DNA from: Tetradesmus obliquus
Taxonomy: Eukaryota; Chlorophyta; Chlorophyceae; Sphaeropleales; Scenedesmaceae
Direction of reading: 5' to 3'
DNA: 64,000 bases
Assembly: GCA_030272155.1 (NCBI GenBank)
Contig: CP126206.1
Coordinates: 2,294,001-2,358,000, forward strand
Shown piece by piece: positions 19,340-34,704 of the stretch; the stretch's first letter is position 1; the number at the start of each line of letters is the position of its first letter. Under the pieces are notes generated by a model. The model saw only the letters and a list, made by a program, of their open reading frames with translations. It made no database searches and was not told the DNA's origin. The position numbers were made by a program, and so were the translations under genes.

Positions 19340-22300
19340 ACAGCAGCTCCAACAGAAGCCTGAAGCTCTGCTGATGTGCTGCTGCTGCCTGCGCTGCTAC
19401 TGCTGCAGCTGCTGCTGTAGATTCACCTGCAGCTGCTTGTCCTGTAGCTGCTGCTGCAGGTGCTGCTGCTCTGCAGCCAAGCTCCACTACTGCCAGTGCT
19501 GCTACTGCCTGCAGTGACCTCCACTGAGCTGCCTCAAGTACAGCACTAGACCCAGCTAAGCCACTGCTGCTGCTGCTGCTGCTGCCGCCGGCACCAGAAG
19601 CTGACGTTAAGCCTCCTGCTGCTGCTGCTGCTGCTGCATTTCCTGGGAGGATCGCTGTGTTGCCCTGAAGCTGCTGGATACCTGCTACGGCTGCTGCATC
19701 ACCTCCATTACCACCAGAAGCAGCAGAAGTAGTAGGAGCAGCAACAAAGCCCTCACGCGGTAGTGGCCGCTTCATGCACTCAAAGTGTGCAATGCCATGA
19801 CCCAGCAGACTCAGCAGCAGCGACGGCAGCAGCGCAGCAGCAGCAGCAGTGCCGGCACTGCTGGTGCCAGCAGCAGCACCTGCAGCCGCCGCCAGCTGCT
19901 GCTGCTGAGCCAGTAGCACCTGCTGCAGGGACTGCACCTGCCAGCCTGAACCCTGCTGCTGCTGCTGCTGCTGCTGCTGAGGCAATGCTGCTGCTGCTGT
20001 GTTTTGATTGCTGGCCTGGGCCTGGCGGCTGCCGTCGCTGCTGCTGTGCCGGCCAGTGATTGCTGCTGCCACTGCTGATGCTGCTGCAGCTTCAGATGTG
20101 TCAGCTGGCTGCTGCTGCTGCTGCTGCTGCTGGAGGTATGGCAGAGCTGCAAGTGCACAGTCGCCCTGCACACAACAGGGTGTGAACAACACATCAACAT
20201 AACAATGGCTGCAAGTTGTTACAGCGAACAAGACAGTAATAAGTGATTCAAGCAGCAAATCACACCATAGACAGCGTGGTGCTTGCAGCCTAGCTTCAAA
20301 ACACTATAAAACTCTGTGCATCTGTCGTATCACTGGCACAGTCCCACTGCTTGACAAACGTTTCAGCGCTGCTGCCAGCAAACTTGTGCACTCCAGCATC
20401 TGTGTACCTAGCAAGCAGTCGAGCTTGGTAAGTGGTTTTGTTGTCAAATAAATAGGTTAAGACATAACTACTCACCGTGTTCTTGAGTGCCGCTGCCATC
20501 ATGTTTTGCCAGTCCAGCTTCTGCCGCTGCGCCTGCCCCAGCAGCCCCCGCACCAGCAGCCCAACCCGCAGAGCCAAAAGCACAAAGCCAAATAGAAACT
20601 TCCCGAGATTATGTCACTGCAAATTCAAACTGGTATACTTTTGTCGTCACTTGTAGAATGGTGAAGCAGCACATGTGCTCACCGTGTTTTTCAGTGCAGC
20701 AGCCAACAAATTCTTCCAGTCCAGCTTCTGTCGCTGCGCCTGCCCCAGCAACCCCCGCACCAGCAGCCCAAACCGCGGCGAGGCCACAAGCCCTAAACCC
20801 CCAAAACCACCAGGAGCTGAACCCTGCTGCTGCTGCTGCAGCTGGCCCCACAAACCAACAGTGCCAGCAGATTCCTGCTGCTCATGCTGCTGATTGTAAT
20901 AAAGCTGCTGACTGTGATCGTGATTATGGTGGTGGGGGCCGTGCCTCGTCAGCATGTGCTGCACAAGGCCCAGCATGTAACCCCCGAGGGCGATTACTCT
21001 ACTGGGACTTGACGCAGCACCCTGCTGCTGCTGCTGTTGCTGCTGCTGGTTGTGATCAGGCAGGGCTATGTAGACAGGCGGGGAGGCTAGCCATGCTGCT
21101 GCTGCTGCTGCAGGCTCAGAGGGAGACATTGGGCCTACTACTGCTGCTGCAGCAGCTTCTGCATCTGCTGCTTCCTCCCGCTCATGCTGCTGCTGCTGCT
21201 GTTGGCTGGTAAGGTCTATATCCATGGCATCGCCTGCAGGCTGCTGCTGCTGCTGGATTGGGGTGTCATCTTGCTGCTGTTGCTGCTGCTGCTGCAGCAG
21301 GGTGCTCTTGCCATCGGTGCTGAGCGATACAGCTGGCAGTTGGCAGTTGCTGATGCGCCTGCGTTTGATGCACATGGAAGCACAGGTTGCAATGTAAGAT
21401 TGCTGCTGTGAACACACAGGTCAACTTCATGCACCCATTTGCCCCTGACTACATGCACAGCATACCTGCGCAGACCTGGACCTTGCCTCTGCACCCAAAA
21501 CCTGATCTCAACCGAACCTGCAGAGGGGTCACAGCATCTCTGTGCTGCCAGGGGCCAGCAGCTCAGCCCTCACCTGCCTTAGAGCCGTGCACGGCCCCAG
21601 GGACGTGCACAGCTTGGTTGAGTTGTGTGTATGTGTGTATGTGTGCGTGCCTCTGCTCAACCTTTGAGCACACCGCATCAAATATGCACAATGAGACCGA
21701 CGCATGCTCGTGAACACTGCAGTAATGGACGGCGCTGAGCCCTGAAACAACAGTTTCACTTCCCACCTGCACAGCGGGCACAGCATCTCCGTGCTGCCAG
21801 GGGCCAGCAGCTCAGCCCTCACCTGCTTTAGAGCCGTGCAGATCCCCAGGAATGTGCACAGCTCTGCTGATGTGTATGTGAACAAGTGAACAACCCCTGG
21901 CCACTCCACTTCAACATGCATGAAACATGGACGCCGCTGAGCCCTGATACAGTATTTCCTCCCCACCTGCACAGCGGGCAGAGCATCTCCGTGCTGCCAG
22001 GGGCAAGCAGCTCAGCCCCAGCGTAGGGACGGCGGGCGCGCGCCAGCGACACCAGCTGCTGCCTGTGATTGAACACACATAGTAGCAACCAGTGAGCTCA
22101 ATCTCATGTTGTGCAAGCTATACGGGATGTGGGTTGGAGATCAGGGGTACCAGTGACACCTGCTTATTCGTACACGTAGACAAAGCAGAGAAGGAGGTGT
22201 TTGCTGTGGTGATACAAGGCAGTCACAGGCATTTGCTGGATGATAACATACTGATCCCTCAACATCCAAGCCTCACATGTGTGCAGCGCAGAAGCTGGTG

Positions 22301-22919
22301 TGCATCATGTGCCACCACAGCCGCTTACAAGCCAGTACCATGATATGCATATTTCAGCGATAACCCAACAGTTCATGGCATGTGTACACATGCTATAGCA
22401 TCATAGTCCACAACCAGAAGCCTCACCTATGTGCAGCGTAGCAGCTGGTGTGCATCATGTGCCCGCAGCACAGCATCATGCAACAGCAGCAGGGTTTGCA
22501 ATGCATGCTCATGCTGGCACGCATGATCACTGTGGTTCAAAGCCTGAGGCACTGGCTGTTCAGGTCAGCCAACATACAACACAACTTCTGGTTTGTTTTC
22601 TCTCAATGCTGTGTGCATTTCCTGCATCGGCCATTCAAAGCGTGCAAAACAACGGAAAACATGGACGGTCACCTGTGTGCAGCATAGCAGCTGGTGTGCA
22701 TCATGTGCCCGCAGCACGTCATGTGCAGCCCCGGCAGCGCGTCATAAATCCCATACTGAACCCCAACCTCGGACCAGCTAAACCCTGCCAGCACTGAACC
22801 CTGGCTGCTGCTGCTGCTGCTGCTGCTGAGGGGGTTGATCAGCTGCTCAGGAGAGGGACTGACAGGTGCTGACCAGGGGGCCGGCTGCTGCATTGCGCGC
22901 GCCATGGTGCCGCACACCT

Positions 22920-22952
<33 letters not shown>

Positions 22953-23585
22953 AGGGAGGGAACAGTCAGCGACAGCACAGAGAGCGGGAAGCTGAAGTCA
23001 GCCAAACACATCAAACTGCTGCTGGGGCTGCTGCTAGACGGCAAATCGGCAAGACGCGAATGAAGGTTCAGTTGTGCTGCAGGCGCTGCATTACACACGA
23101 CACGCCCGGTTCGGAAGGTTGCAGAAGACCCTTGGTATACAATGATGTGTGTCGCAAGGAAACATCAGAAAAACCCTTACCACCCCTCACCTGCAGTGCG
23201 CCAGCCAGGCCGGCGGGCCCCTCGCCTACTGACAAGCAGGGCATGTGATTCTACCAAGAAGTACAAGCCATATTGTGACAGCAGGTGTTTGGACGGTACA
23301 AGATGCTTCATTGTACACCCGATGCTACTGCTGTTTGGACGGTACAAGATGCTTCATTGTACACCCAACGCTACTATGCAGGTGTTCACCTGCACGTGCG
23401 CAAGCCAGGCCAGCGGGCCCCTCCCCTCATCTGCCTCCCTGCACACCACACACTCCCCCGGCAGCTGCTGCAGCCGGCCAAGCACCACAGATTGCTCAAT
23501 CACGCTTCCTGCTGCTGCTGCTGCTGCTGCTGCTGAGCCGTGATGCCCCAGGTGCTGCTGCCACTTCCAGCCCCGGCAATAACTG

Positions 23586-23627
<42 letters not shown>

Positions 23628-23699
23628 AATGATGCACCTGCAGCATCAGCGCACACTGCAGCTGCACACTGCTGCTGTTGCACGGGTATGGTAGCATCA

Positions 23700-23734
<35 letters not shown>

Positions 23735-26700
23735 TTGTGCAGCTGCATCAGGTATCTCCAGATCCAGATAACCTATCTCCTGTCTGCTGCTATTGCTGGG
23801 TCCTGCATTGCGTGCAGCACCTGCCCCTGCTGTTGCTGCTGCCGGCTCGTCCTCGCTGCTGCTGCTGCCGCCGTCATCGTCTGTCAACATTATGTCGGCG
23901 GCTTGCAGGAATGCTGTCTGTTGTGCGCGCAGCTTTGCAAGCGCAGCTGCCTGCGGCACACAAATCAGACAACATGGATGTGACGCTAGATGGACGATGC
24001 ATAGAAGTGATGATTTCTGGGCCACGAATGGCACTTGGGCTGCATGGAAGTATTTTCCGCCTGATGCTGCCAACTGCTTGGCACGCCTGCTGCAGCATGA
24101 CTAAAAGAGCATCGGGTTGACCACGCATGTGTGTGAGGTGCGGGTTGGGCACATACAACCAGGATAGTGTGCCAACGGGCATTGCATTCACAGAGACACC
24201 ACCATACATCCATGCACCTGTCTGGCCCTTGCTTGCTCTTTCCTGTCATCCTGAACCTCAACATGTACAGAAAGTTGCAGCAGGGAAGGGCTTGCTGTAG
24301 GCCCAGTCAATCAGGCATTGCAAGCGACTCTTTCCCTGCCGCTCGCACACACAACAATTTCATAAAAATGGCTGTTTAGCGCACATGTCGCGCTCTGGCT
24401 TGCTCTCTCCTGTCATCCCGAACCTCAACATGCACACCCTGGCCAGCAGCAGCAGCCTCCTCAGGTCTCAACACCCCCTGAACCCTGCCCAACAAAACAA
24501 TAACAAACCCCCACAAGCGCACCTGTCTGGCGCTGCCTTGCTCCTTCCTGTCGTCCTGAACCTCAGATCGAGGTCTTAGCATGGTCTGCAGATCCCACAA
24601 TACATTTGTTAAAACACCCAGCCACGCACCTGTCGCGCTCTGGCTTGCTCTCTCCTGTCATCCCGAACCTCAACATGCACACCCTGGCCAGCAGCAGCAG
24701 CCTGCTCAGGTCTCAGCAGCCCCTGAACCCTGCCCAAAAGCCATGATTCGATACTCCAAAACGCACATATCGTGCTCTGGCCTGCTCCTTGCTGTCACCC
24801 AGAATACTACATAACTGCACTCTTTCAATTTGAAAGCATTGTACGCCCCAGAGTGCAGTCCCACAAAACCTCGCCTGCCTACCTGTCTAGCCCTCGCTTG
24901 TTCCTTCCTGTCGTCCTGAACCTCAACGTGCACACCCTGGCCAGCAGCAGCAGCCTGCTCAGGTCTCAGCAGACCCTGAACCCTGCCCAAAACCTCCTGA
25001 GCCAGCGGCAGCAGCGCTTTTGCACACTGCACCACATCGTCACTAAGGACAGCGCTGTTACCAGCAGCAGCAGCAGCAGCAGCAGGGGGTGGCGGCAGGT
25101 CTGCTGCGCCTCGCCTGCTGGCAGGGGCACTGCTGTAAGGTGAGGGTGCTGCTGTGCTGCCACGTGACAGCAGCAGCAGCGTAGGAACTAGTCCTGGCAG
25201 CTGCCCCTGCCCACTGCGGCTGCTGCTGCTGTTGCTGGCCGCTCTCACTGCTGCTGCTGATGATGTGTGGGTGTCACCCGAGGCTTGGCTGGTGCCGGCA
25301 GGTGTCACTAGTGACGCTCCTGCTGGTGTCACTAGTGACGCCAGCCCTGGCCCCTGGTACTCCCAACTTCTCACTCCACTGGCACTGAGAACTTCCTCCA
25401 GAACTTCACACTCCTCTCTGCTGAGAATTCCTGCAGCCTCTCCCTTGCTACCAAACGCAAATGCACCCGCACTGCTGCTGCTGCTGCCACTGCCCGCTGC
25501 TGTGTCACTCGTCCTGCCGAGTGACGCCACACGCCCCTGATCTAACCGCCGCCTCACACTATGTAATCCGAGGCTCAGTAAGTTCAGGGATGACAGCACC
25601 ATATCTTCAGTGACAGGACTTCCTGAAGTTGGCAGTGAACTTCTCCTTCGCCTCCTGCCACTGGACAGCCGCCGCAGCAGCTGCTGCGCTGCTGCTGCTG
25701 CTGCTGCTGCCGTACCACCTGCTGCTGCTGGATCCATACCATCTGCTGCTGCTGCCGGCTGATCCTGCTGCTGCTGCTGCTGTTGTGACCAGCCAAGTGC
25801 AGCACCAGTCATCGCCTCCGCCTGCCAGGTCGCTGCAGCCGCTAAACCCCACGGCTCACCATCTGCTGCACTTGCCAGCACATACCGCACCAGTTTCAGC
25901 ACCCAGGGATTAGCCGGCAGCGCTTCTAGCGGTGCAAGTAGCGGTGGCAGAGCAGCTGCCGGCGGCTGCAGCTGCCAGGCTGGCTGATAGTCTGCCAGGT
26001 CAGATGCACGTGCTAGGGCGCGCTGCAGGGCTGGTCGGCTGTAGTGCAGGAAGTGGGGGTCCCATGTCTTCCAGTGCTCGCGTCTGCACAGCAGGAATTA
26101 AGATATGTTTGTTCTTAGTGTTGTGAATATCTTTCACACTAAGCAGCGCGGGCCAGGGCTCGCTGCAGCGCTGGCCGGCTGTAGTGAAGAAAGTGAGGGT
26201 CCCATGTCTTCGAGTGCTCCCGCCTGCATGGCAGTGATGAGTGCAGCAATCGAGCGCCATCCAGATAGGCGCTCAGTGATCAAATCCTAGGATGCACACG
26301 CCACATGACAACAACACAATTACGCTGCAGATTAAACCACCTCGAGTTGATCAAGCAGATGCAGCAAGCCGCTCACTTGAGGCAGTAGTAGCCAGCAGCT
26401 CCCAGCTTGGGCTGCCTGAACACTGCCAGCTGCAACATACCCATTCAACAGAGCATGCACTAAAGTCAAGTTGGAACCACTCAAACAATGAGACTCGATT
26501 ACTGGGGCCGCTCACTTGAGGCAGTAGTAGCCAGCAGCTCCCAGCTTGGGCTGCCTGAACACTGCCAGCTGCAACATACCCATTCAACAGAGCTACCACA
26601 AAAGTCAAGTTGAAACCACTCAAACAATGAGACTCGATTACTGGGGCCGCTCACTTGAGGCAGTAGTATCCTGCTGCCCCCAGCTTGGGCTGCCTGAACA

Positions 26701-26745
26701 CTGCCAGCTCAGCAAGCGCCTCCTCCACCAGTGACGGCTGCTCCT

Positions 26746-26799
<54 letters not shown>

Positions 26800-27453
26800 G
26801 CAGCAGACAACCGTTCAAACTTGAAATCCACCAAAATTAGGGCGCAGCACAGCTGCACAACATCTACAAGGCAGCTGCCTACAGGCGCAAACTAGTGCTT
26901 GAGCTCCCTGTGTCTGTAAGTTTGCAGGCAGCTTCCGAAAGCGCAACAATAAGCAGAAGGCTCTTGGCTCTTGCCAGGACCACAGTGTAACTATCGTCTC
27001 TCAAGAAGACGTGCCAACCCACACACCTGCAGGTCAGCGGGCAGCTGCTCCACCAGCTGCGTGTAGCTTTACAAGCAGCACACACAAGAACAAATGAAGC
27101 AACAGCAGCAGCAAAAAAGAACAACACGCAGCGCACCTGCAGGTCAGCGGGCAGTTGCTCCACCAGCTGCGTGTAGCTCCAGTCACCTACCGCCAGCCAG
27201 TAAAACATGCAAACGGCAACTGCTGAATGGCTTACCAGTACAGCGGATGCACTGTGCGCAGACAAACAGCATCAACACATGCTGTCTGGTGGAAGCAACA
27301 GCAGCAGAAAAACTGGCAGCAGCAGCAGCAGCAGCAATGCCAACCCACCCACCTGCAGGTCTGCAGGCAGCTGCTCCACCAGCTGTGTGTAGCTCCAGTC
27401 GCCAACCGCCAGCCAGTGCAACAGCAGCAACCTGCAGCAGCAGCAGCAGCGGC

Positions 27454-27486
<33 letters not shown>

Positions 27487-29402
27487 GGCGGATGCGTCAC
27501 AGCTGCAACAGCACGCAACCGTAACTTACAAAGCACTTCATCAGTTTTTAAAGCTCATCTGTAACCATGGACACAGCGCCAAGTCATGTCTACCCACAAA
27601 CTAATCGCAGCAAGCCGCATGACGCACCCGCAGCGCGTGCGCGCATCCTGGCTGCCTGTTGTTCTGTCTCGCAGCAGCACCACCAGCAGCCGCAGCCCAG
27701 CTTCCAGCGCCAAGCGCATGGCAGCCCACCAAGAGCTACCATGGATTCGCGCAGTGTTGAACATTGAACATTGAAGCCCCTCACTAATTTAGATCCCAGA
27801 TCTTCTTTTGTGAGAACGAAGCTACTGAGTCCTTTTTTTGTGGCATACACACACAAAGCACAACACAAGCCACACACAAAGCACGCCGCACCTGCAGCGC
27901 GTGCGTGCATCCTGGCCGCCTGTTGTTCTGTCGCGTAGTAGCACCACCAGCAGCCGCAGCCCAGCTTCCAGCCCCAGGCGCGTGGCAGCCTCAGACAGCT
28001 GGGACAGGAACGCTGCTGCTGGCGGTGTGGGAATGGTCTCATTTTGCAGCAGGCCTGTTTGGGGGAGCAGGAAAGCATGACACGGCAGCAGGAAGCACTA
28101 GTGTTTAGGTGCGTGGCAGCCTCAGACAGCTGGGACAGGAACGCTGCTGCTGGCGGTGTGGGAATGGTCTCATCTTGCAGCAGTCCTGTTTGGGGGAGCA
28201 GGAAAGCATGACACGGCAGCAGGAAGCACTAGTGTTTAGGTGCGTGGCAGCCTCAGACAGCTGGGACAGCAACGCTGCTGCTGGCGGCGTTGGGGCAATG
28301 TCAGCTGGCACAAGTCCTGGTTGTGCGCAGGTCAGCAGGACAAGTGGCAACAGCAGGAAACTGGGATGTTCACGAGGGGTGGGAGAGCAGCACAGGGCAG
28401 ACGGCAACTCAACATGATAATATGGCAGGCGCCGGCTGACACGATCCCTGCTGCTAAAGCAGGGTAGGTGCAATGCAGCTTGAATTCGAACTCCATATAT
28501 GTATATACTCCATATATGTATGTACATAACAACAGCAAAGTGTGCAGACATATCACCAACCTGCGGCTTGCAGCAGCGGCAGGCCTCCCAGGCCAGCCAG
28601 CAGCACCGGGCAGCTGCTGCTGCCAGCCAGCACTATAACACATCAGCCAGATGAAACACTGCACAGCTAAAGTTGAAAGTTCAGCAGCGTGATGAACACA
28701 ACAACAGCCGCAACACCATGCAATTCAAGACCACTAGATATATAACCGCGTAACAGCATGAGGAACAGCACCAAACGATCACCTGCAGCTTGCAGCAGCG
28801 GCAGGCCACCCAGGCCAGCCAGCAGCACCGGGCAGCTGCTGCTGCCAGCCAGCACTATAGTACATCAGCCAGATGAAACACTGCACAGCTCAAGTTGAAA
28901 GCTCGGCAGCGCAATGAACACAAAAGCCGCAACAACATGCAATTCAACATCACTGGATGTATAACAAAGCAATAGCATGAGGACCAGCACCATAAAAGCA
29001 TACCTGCAGCTTGCAGCAGCGGCAGGCCCCCTGGTGACGCCAGCAGCACCGGGCAGCTGCTGCTGGGTGCTGCCGCAGCCAGCCAGCCCCGCAGCCCACC
29101 AGCCAGATGCCACACTGCACAGCTGCATTGCTGTTCAACGCTTTTACGCCTGCAAGCTCTGCAGTGTGCTGACCAGCAGAGCTGCAACAGCATGAATTGA
29201 AGTGACACCAATGACTGTGCAAGGGAACGACACCATGAAGACCAGCACCATAAAAGCATACCTGCGGCTTGCAGCAGCGGCAGGCCCCCCAGGCCAGCCA
29301 GCAGCACCGGGCAGCTGCTGCTGGGTGCTGCAGCAGCCAGCCAGCATTGCAACAGCAGCATGTCTGGCAGCAGCAGGAACTCCTTGCTCTGTGGGGGGCA
29401 GG

Positions 29403-29437
<35 letters not shown>

Positions 29438-30572
29438 TTTGATCAGTCGTGTCAGGTAGATAGGAGTGTATTGCTTGCAGGGCCAGAGGCAAATCACACT
29501 AGCTTTAACGACAATGTCATCTGCCACGTTACATTACATTACATTACATTACATTACATGCTCCACAATACATTTTATAGCAGCGCCAAATACAAACACC
29601 ATGCCAGGGCGGTGGTAACTGAGCAGTAGACATGCAATACATGCGTGTAGCTGCTTTGAACACCACAAGTAACGTTATAACATGTCACTCACCGAGTAGT
29701 AGATCTTCAGTGCACTGACAGCATCCTCGCCGTTGCGCACCCACAGGTGGCCCTGTACCTGCGGCCACATAAATATAAAGAATACCTAAACAGCATATTT
29801 GGTTTGAATGTGCACTGACAGCATCCTCGCCATTGCGCACCCACAGGTGGCCCTGCACCTGCAGACCACATGGATTCACGAATCAGGTTTAGTTTGACTG
29901 CATTCATGTGAAGGGGTGACTGCATGAAAGTGACAGCATCCTCGCCATTGCGCACCCACAGGTGGCCCTGCACCTGCGGCCCACATAAATACACAGAATA
30001 CCTAAACAGTACGTTTGGGTTGAATGTGCAAACAGTAGCAAGACGTTTGTTGCGCACCCACAGGTGGCCCTGCACCTGCGGCCCAAATGAATGCATGAAA
30101 AGATGTATAGGTTTGGCTGCATTCATGTAAAGGGCTGCCTGCATGAAAATGACAGCATCCTCGCCATTGCCCACCCACAGGTCGCCCTGAACCTGCGGCC
30201 CATGCGAGTAAAACATAGTAGGCAGTTTTGATCCAAGGAACAGGTCGATTAGGCTACAAAACGTGTCAACACTTTCCCAGAGACAAGCAGCTGTCATGGC
30301 CATCTAGAATTCAGCAGCATCTAGATTTCAGCACTTGGCGGCTAAAGCAGCGCTGCATCAAGCCAAGCAACCCCACAATCATGTTGTAGCAGGTAAGAAG
30401 ACGCTGCACCACGCCAACAGCATGCTCTGAAAACAACAATTCCAAGTGTTGCTTTGTTACATAACATCACCAACTACCTGCACCCACCTGCACCAGCCAC
30501 GCGTGTGCCAGCAGCACGTGCCGCGCAAGGCCCTGCCAGTCCAGCGCCCATAGCTGCTCACACAGCTGCTGC

Positions 30573-30605
<33 letters not shown>

Positions 30606-30914
30606 TGCTGCTGCTGTGGCGCAGCCTGAGCTGCAAGCGAGTAATCCATGGCCGCCCTTACGCACAGCGCTACCATGCGGTGCAGTGGCAGGTGCACTGA
30701 CACAGGCAGCTGACCATCTACCAGCTGCTGCCAGGAGCCCTGAACCTCAGACAGGCTTGCAGCCTTGAACCCTAACGGCTGCAGCTGCTGCTGCTGCTGC
30801 TGCTGGGCCTCATCCGCTGCTGCTGCTGCTGCTGCTGCCACATTGGCAGCAGCAGCCGGAGGGGCTGCAAGTCCCGGCACTGGCAGCACTATAGGCAGCT
30901 GTGGCGCACCCGCG

Positions 30915-30946
<32 letters not shown>

Positions 30947-31719
30947 GTTCACGGCCTCAGATGCCGGCATGACAGCAGCAGCGACAAAGGCATCCACAAC
31001 AGCTGTGTTGCCTGCCAGATATGCAGGTAGAGCAGGCAGCAGAGCTAGCAGGTCCCCAGGAATCATGCCAAAATGCACCAGCCAGCTTGACAGGAAATCA
31101 GATGCGAGCTGCGGTTGCAGCTGCTGCTCTGACAGCAGTTCATTGACTTGCTCTGCATACAGCTGCTGGAAAAAGAAACTGACAACCGACAGCTGATTCT
31201 GCAGTGCTGCTGCTGCTGCTGCCGCATCCTGCTGCTGCTGCTGCTGCTGCTGTGCGTTTTGAACCACGTTTGAAAGCACATGAGCATCACAGGCCAGCAC
31301 ACCTAGCTGCAGCAGGCGCAGCCAGCGCTGGCAGAACCCATCAACCTCGGCAGATCTGCCCTGCTGCTGCCCTAGGGTTTGGATCCACCCTGAACTTTGC
31401 ACTGACATGGGAACCAGGTTGAGGACGTTCTGCAGCAGCTGCTGCAGCAGCTGCGCCAGCAGCGGATCAGCTGCCAGGTACTGCTGCATCAGTGCTTCTA
31501 GCCGGAGGTTTTGCTGCTGGGTGATCTGACTAAAACCCAAACCCGGATCCTGCTGAGGATCCAGCCGCTGAAACAGCACCGCAGCCTGCTGCTGCTGCTG
31601 CTGCTGCGGCGGCTGCTGCTGCTGCTGCTGCTGGTGAGCAGCAGTGACAAGGCTGTGCAGGTGTTGCAGCAGAAAGGCGGCACCAGGCCACAACAGCTGC
31701 AAATTGACTCCAGCCACAG

Positions 31720-31753
<34 letters not shown>

Positions 31754-32034
31754 AAGCGGAGCAGCAGACAGCTGACCAGAATCTGCAAAAGATGCCATCA
31801 TTGAAGTAAGCCCCGGCAACCTCTCACCCAGCCTGGATATGCTGCCATATGCAGCAGCAATGGAGTTGCTGCTGCTGCTGCCGGCGCTGCTGTCGCTCAG
31901 GCGCTGCTGCTGCTGTCGCTGGTTGCGGCGCTGCTGCTCTTCTGCTGCCCAGTCAGTTGCAGCTGCAGCTGCTGTTGCTGCTGCACCTGCCAGCAGCTGC
32001 AGCACCTTCTTATCATCATTGCCTGAGCCTTTGT

Positions 32035-32065
<31 letters not shown>

Positions 32066-33767
32066 CCTGTGAACCAATGCGTCCAGCGTCTGCGAGCAGT
32101 GGGGCGCCAGCAGCAGCACCACAGGCGATAGGCAACAGGACGCAGCAGCAGCAGCAGCAGCAGCGGTTTCGCAAGCAGGCGCAGCAGCATTGACGGACAT
32201 GCTCACACCCAAACCTCACTCATTGGTGAGCTCAAGAGGAATGGAGGACTTATCAATGTTAACGCATTCTTGCAGCCTGTACACGCTGTGCACCTCGCTC
32301 ATGGTCAGTGTCAGCACCACTTCCAATTCGCCTCCTGCCTTGACTTAGTCAGCGTCACCAACTTTGCGCAAACTGAGGTACATAGACCATGACTTGCACA
32401 GCCCAAAGTTTCACGCTGCAATGGCAAACCCACCTCGCTCATGGTGGTGAATGTCAGCACCACCTCCAGGTTGCCTGAAGCCTTGACTTGGTCAGTAGGC
32501 TGCGCCATGTCATCCACCAACCATTACCCACTGCCCACCAGCCAAACAACACAAACACAACTACGAATCCCACAACGGGCAGACCTAGGCTGCACGGCTG
32601 TACCTACAACAGGCACTTTGCAGAACAAACAGCAGTTGTTCCCAAGCCCACCTCGCTCATGGTAAGTGTCAGCACAACCTCCAGGTTGCCTGAAGCCTTG
32701 ACTTGGTCAGTGGGCTGCGCCATGTCATCCACCAACCATTACCCACTGCCCACCAGCCAAACAACACAAACACAACTACGAATCCCACAACGGGCAGACC
32801 TAGGCTGCACCTACAACAGGCACTTTGCAGAACAAACAGCAGTTGTTCCCAAGCCCACCTCGCTCATGGTAAGTGTCAGCACAACCTCCAGGTTGCCTGA
32901 AGCCTTGACTTGGTCAGTAGGCTGCGCCATGTCACCCACCAACCATAATCCACTGCCCACCAGCCAAACAACACAAACACAACTACGAATCCCACAACGG
33001 GCAGACCTAGGCTGCACGGCTGTACCTACAACAGGCACTTTGCAGAACAAACAGCAGTTGTTCCCAAGCCCACCTCGCTCATGGTAAGTGTCAGCACAAC
33101 CTCCAGGTTGCCTGAAGCCTTGACTTGGTCAGTGGGCTGCGCCATGTCATCCACCAACCATTACCCACTGCCCACCAGCCAAACAACACAAACACAACTA
33201 CGAATCCCACAACGGGCAGACCTAGGCTGCACGGCTGTACCTACAACAGGCACTTTGCAGAACAAACAGCAGTTGTTCCCAAGCCCACCTCGCTCATGGT
33301 AAGTGTCAGCACAACCTCCAGGTTGCCTGAAGCCTTGACTTGGTCAGTGGGCTGCGCCATGTCACCAGTGATGTCAGCACGAATGACACACACAAAGGCA
33401 CGGGTTGCACAGCCAGAGGCCCATGGCTGCTGGACTGTGCTTGAATACACACTTTGCTTGATCACATGCATGGTGTACCATGGGCGCCCACCTCGCTCAT
33501 GGTCAGTGTCAGCACAACCTCCAGGTTGCCTGAAGCCTTGACTTGGTCAGTGGGCTGCTCAAAGAGCAATCTGTGCATGAAATGACAGAACCAAAACCTT
33601 GAAACTCACGGCCGTAACAACCCAAACACTACACAGTCATAGACCCACCTCGCTCATGGTCAGTGTCAGCACAACTTCCAGGTTGCCTGAGGCCTTCACT
33701 TGGTCAGTGGGCTGCGCCATGTCACCCAGCACCAGCCGGCACTGAGGCAGCAGGCCCTGCAGCAGCA

Positions 33768-33799
<32 letters not shown>

Positions 33800-33941
33800 G
33801 GCAGCAGCAGCAGCGGCAGCAGCAGCAGCAGCAGCAGCAGCGGCAGCGGATTCAGTATAAAGACGACTGGAACTGGACCGGTACTAAGCTGCGCCATGTC
33901 ACCCACCACCAGCCGGCACTGAGGCAGCAGGCCCTGCAGCG

Positions 33942-33975
<34 letters not shown>

Positions 33976-34673
33976 CAGCAGCAGCAGCAGCAAGCATGAA
34001 ACGGAATGAGTACAAAAACCACTAGTACTGGACCGGTGCTAAGCTGCGCCATGTCAATAACCACCACCAGCCGGCTATGAGGCAGCAGGCCCTGCAGCGG
34101 CAGCAGCAGCAGCAGCATCAAGCATGAAGGCGCTTGAGTACGACAGCAACAGACAGTACAGGAACAACAATGGGCTGCGCCATGTCACCCACCACCAGAC
34201 GACTCGGCGGCAGCAGGCCCTGCAGCAGCAAAGTGTGAGCGGAGCGTGCCGAATGAGTGCCAGCGCAGTCAACAGCTTCAGCAGGTGCTGCTGGTACAGC
34301 TGCGGCTGCGGCTGCGCTTACAAAGAGGCTGGCAGCAGCATTCCAGCCAGATTTGGCCACCAAGCAGAGCTGCGCGACTGCATCTCGTTCGTGAGCGGCA
34401 GCAGCTGCTGCTGAGACAGCTGAGGCTGCGACAGCAGCTGCAGCATATTTCAACATGCTTCAAACCATCGCCATAACCATATGTTACTGACACGGATGCA
34501 CCTTCTGACTTCAAACTGACTTCAAACTGCGCAGCAAAAAAACAGCTTCGCACCCACCTGGATCTCACGCATCAGCGGCAGCAGCTGCTGTTGGAACAAC
34601 TGCGGCTGCGACAGCAGCTGCAGTGCTGCGGGCCCGTGGTGCAGCACCGTGGAGGTGTCACACATCACACGCC

Positions 34674-34704
<31 letters not shown>

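Noticed and set aside
20296-20583. Extra ligase exon with SYVLTYLFDNKTTYQ
   Set aside because: It is read-through from a donor-side copy of exon 20683-21358 into intron; including it breaks the joined phase with the next exon.
29393-30305. Possible CRISPR-like spaced repeats
   Set aside because: The repeats are copies of a coding exon edge in a eukaryotic intron, with unequal spacing and no cas genes.
32488-33302. Plus-strand frame of 199 codons with internal repeats
   Set aside because: It is the antisense of the tandem donor-edge array of the ligase gene.
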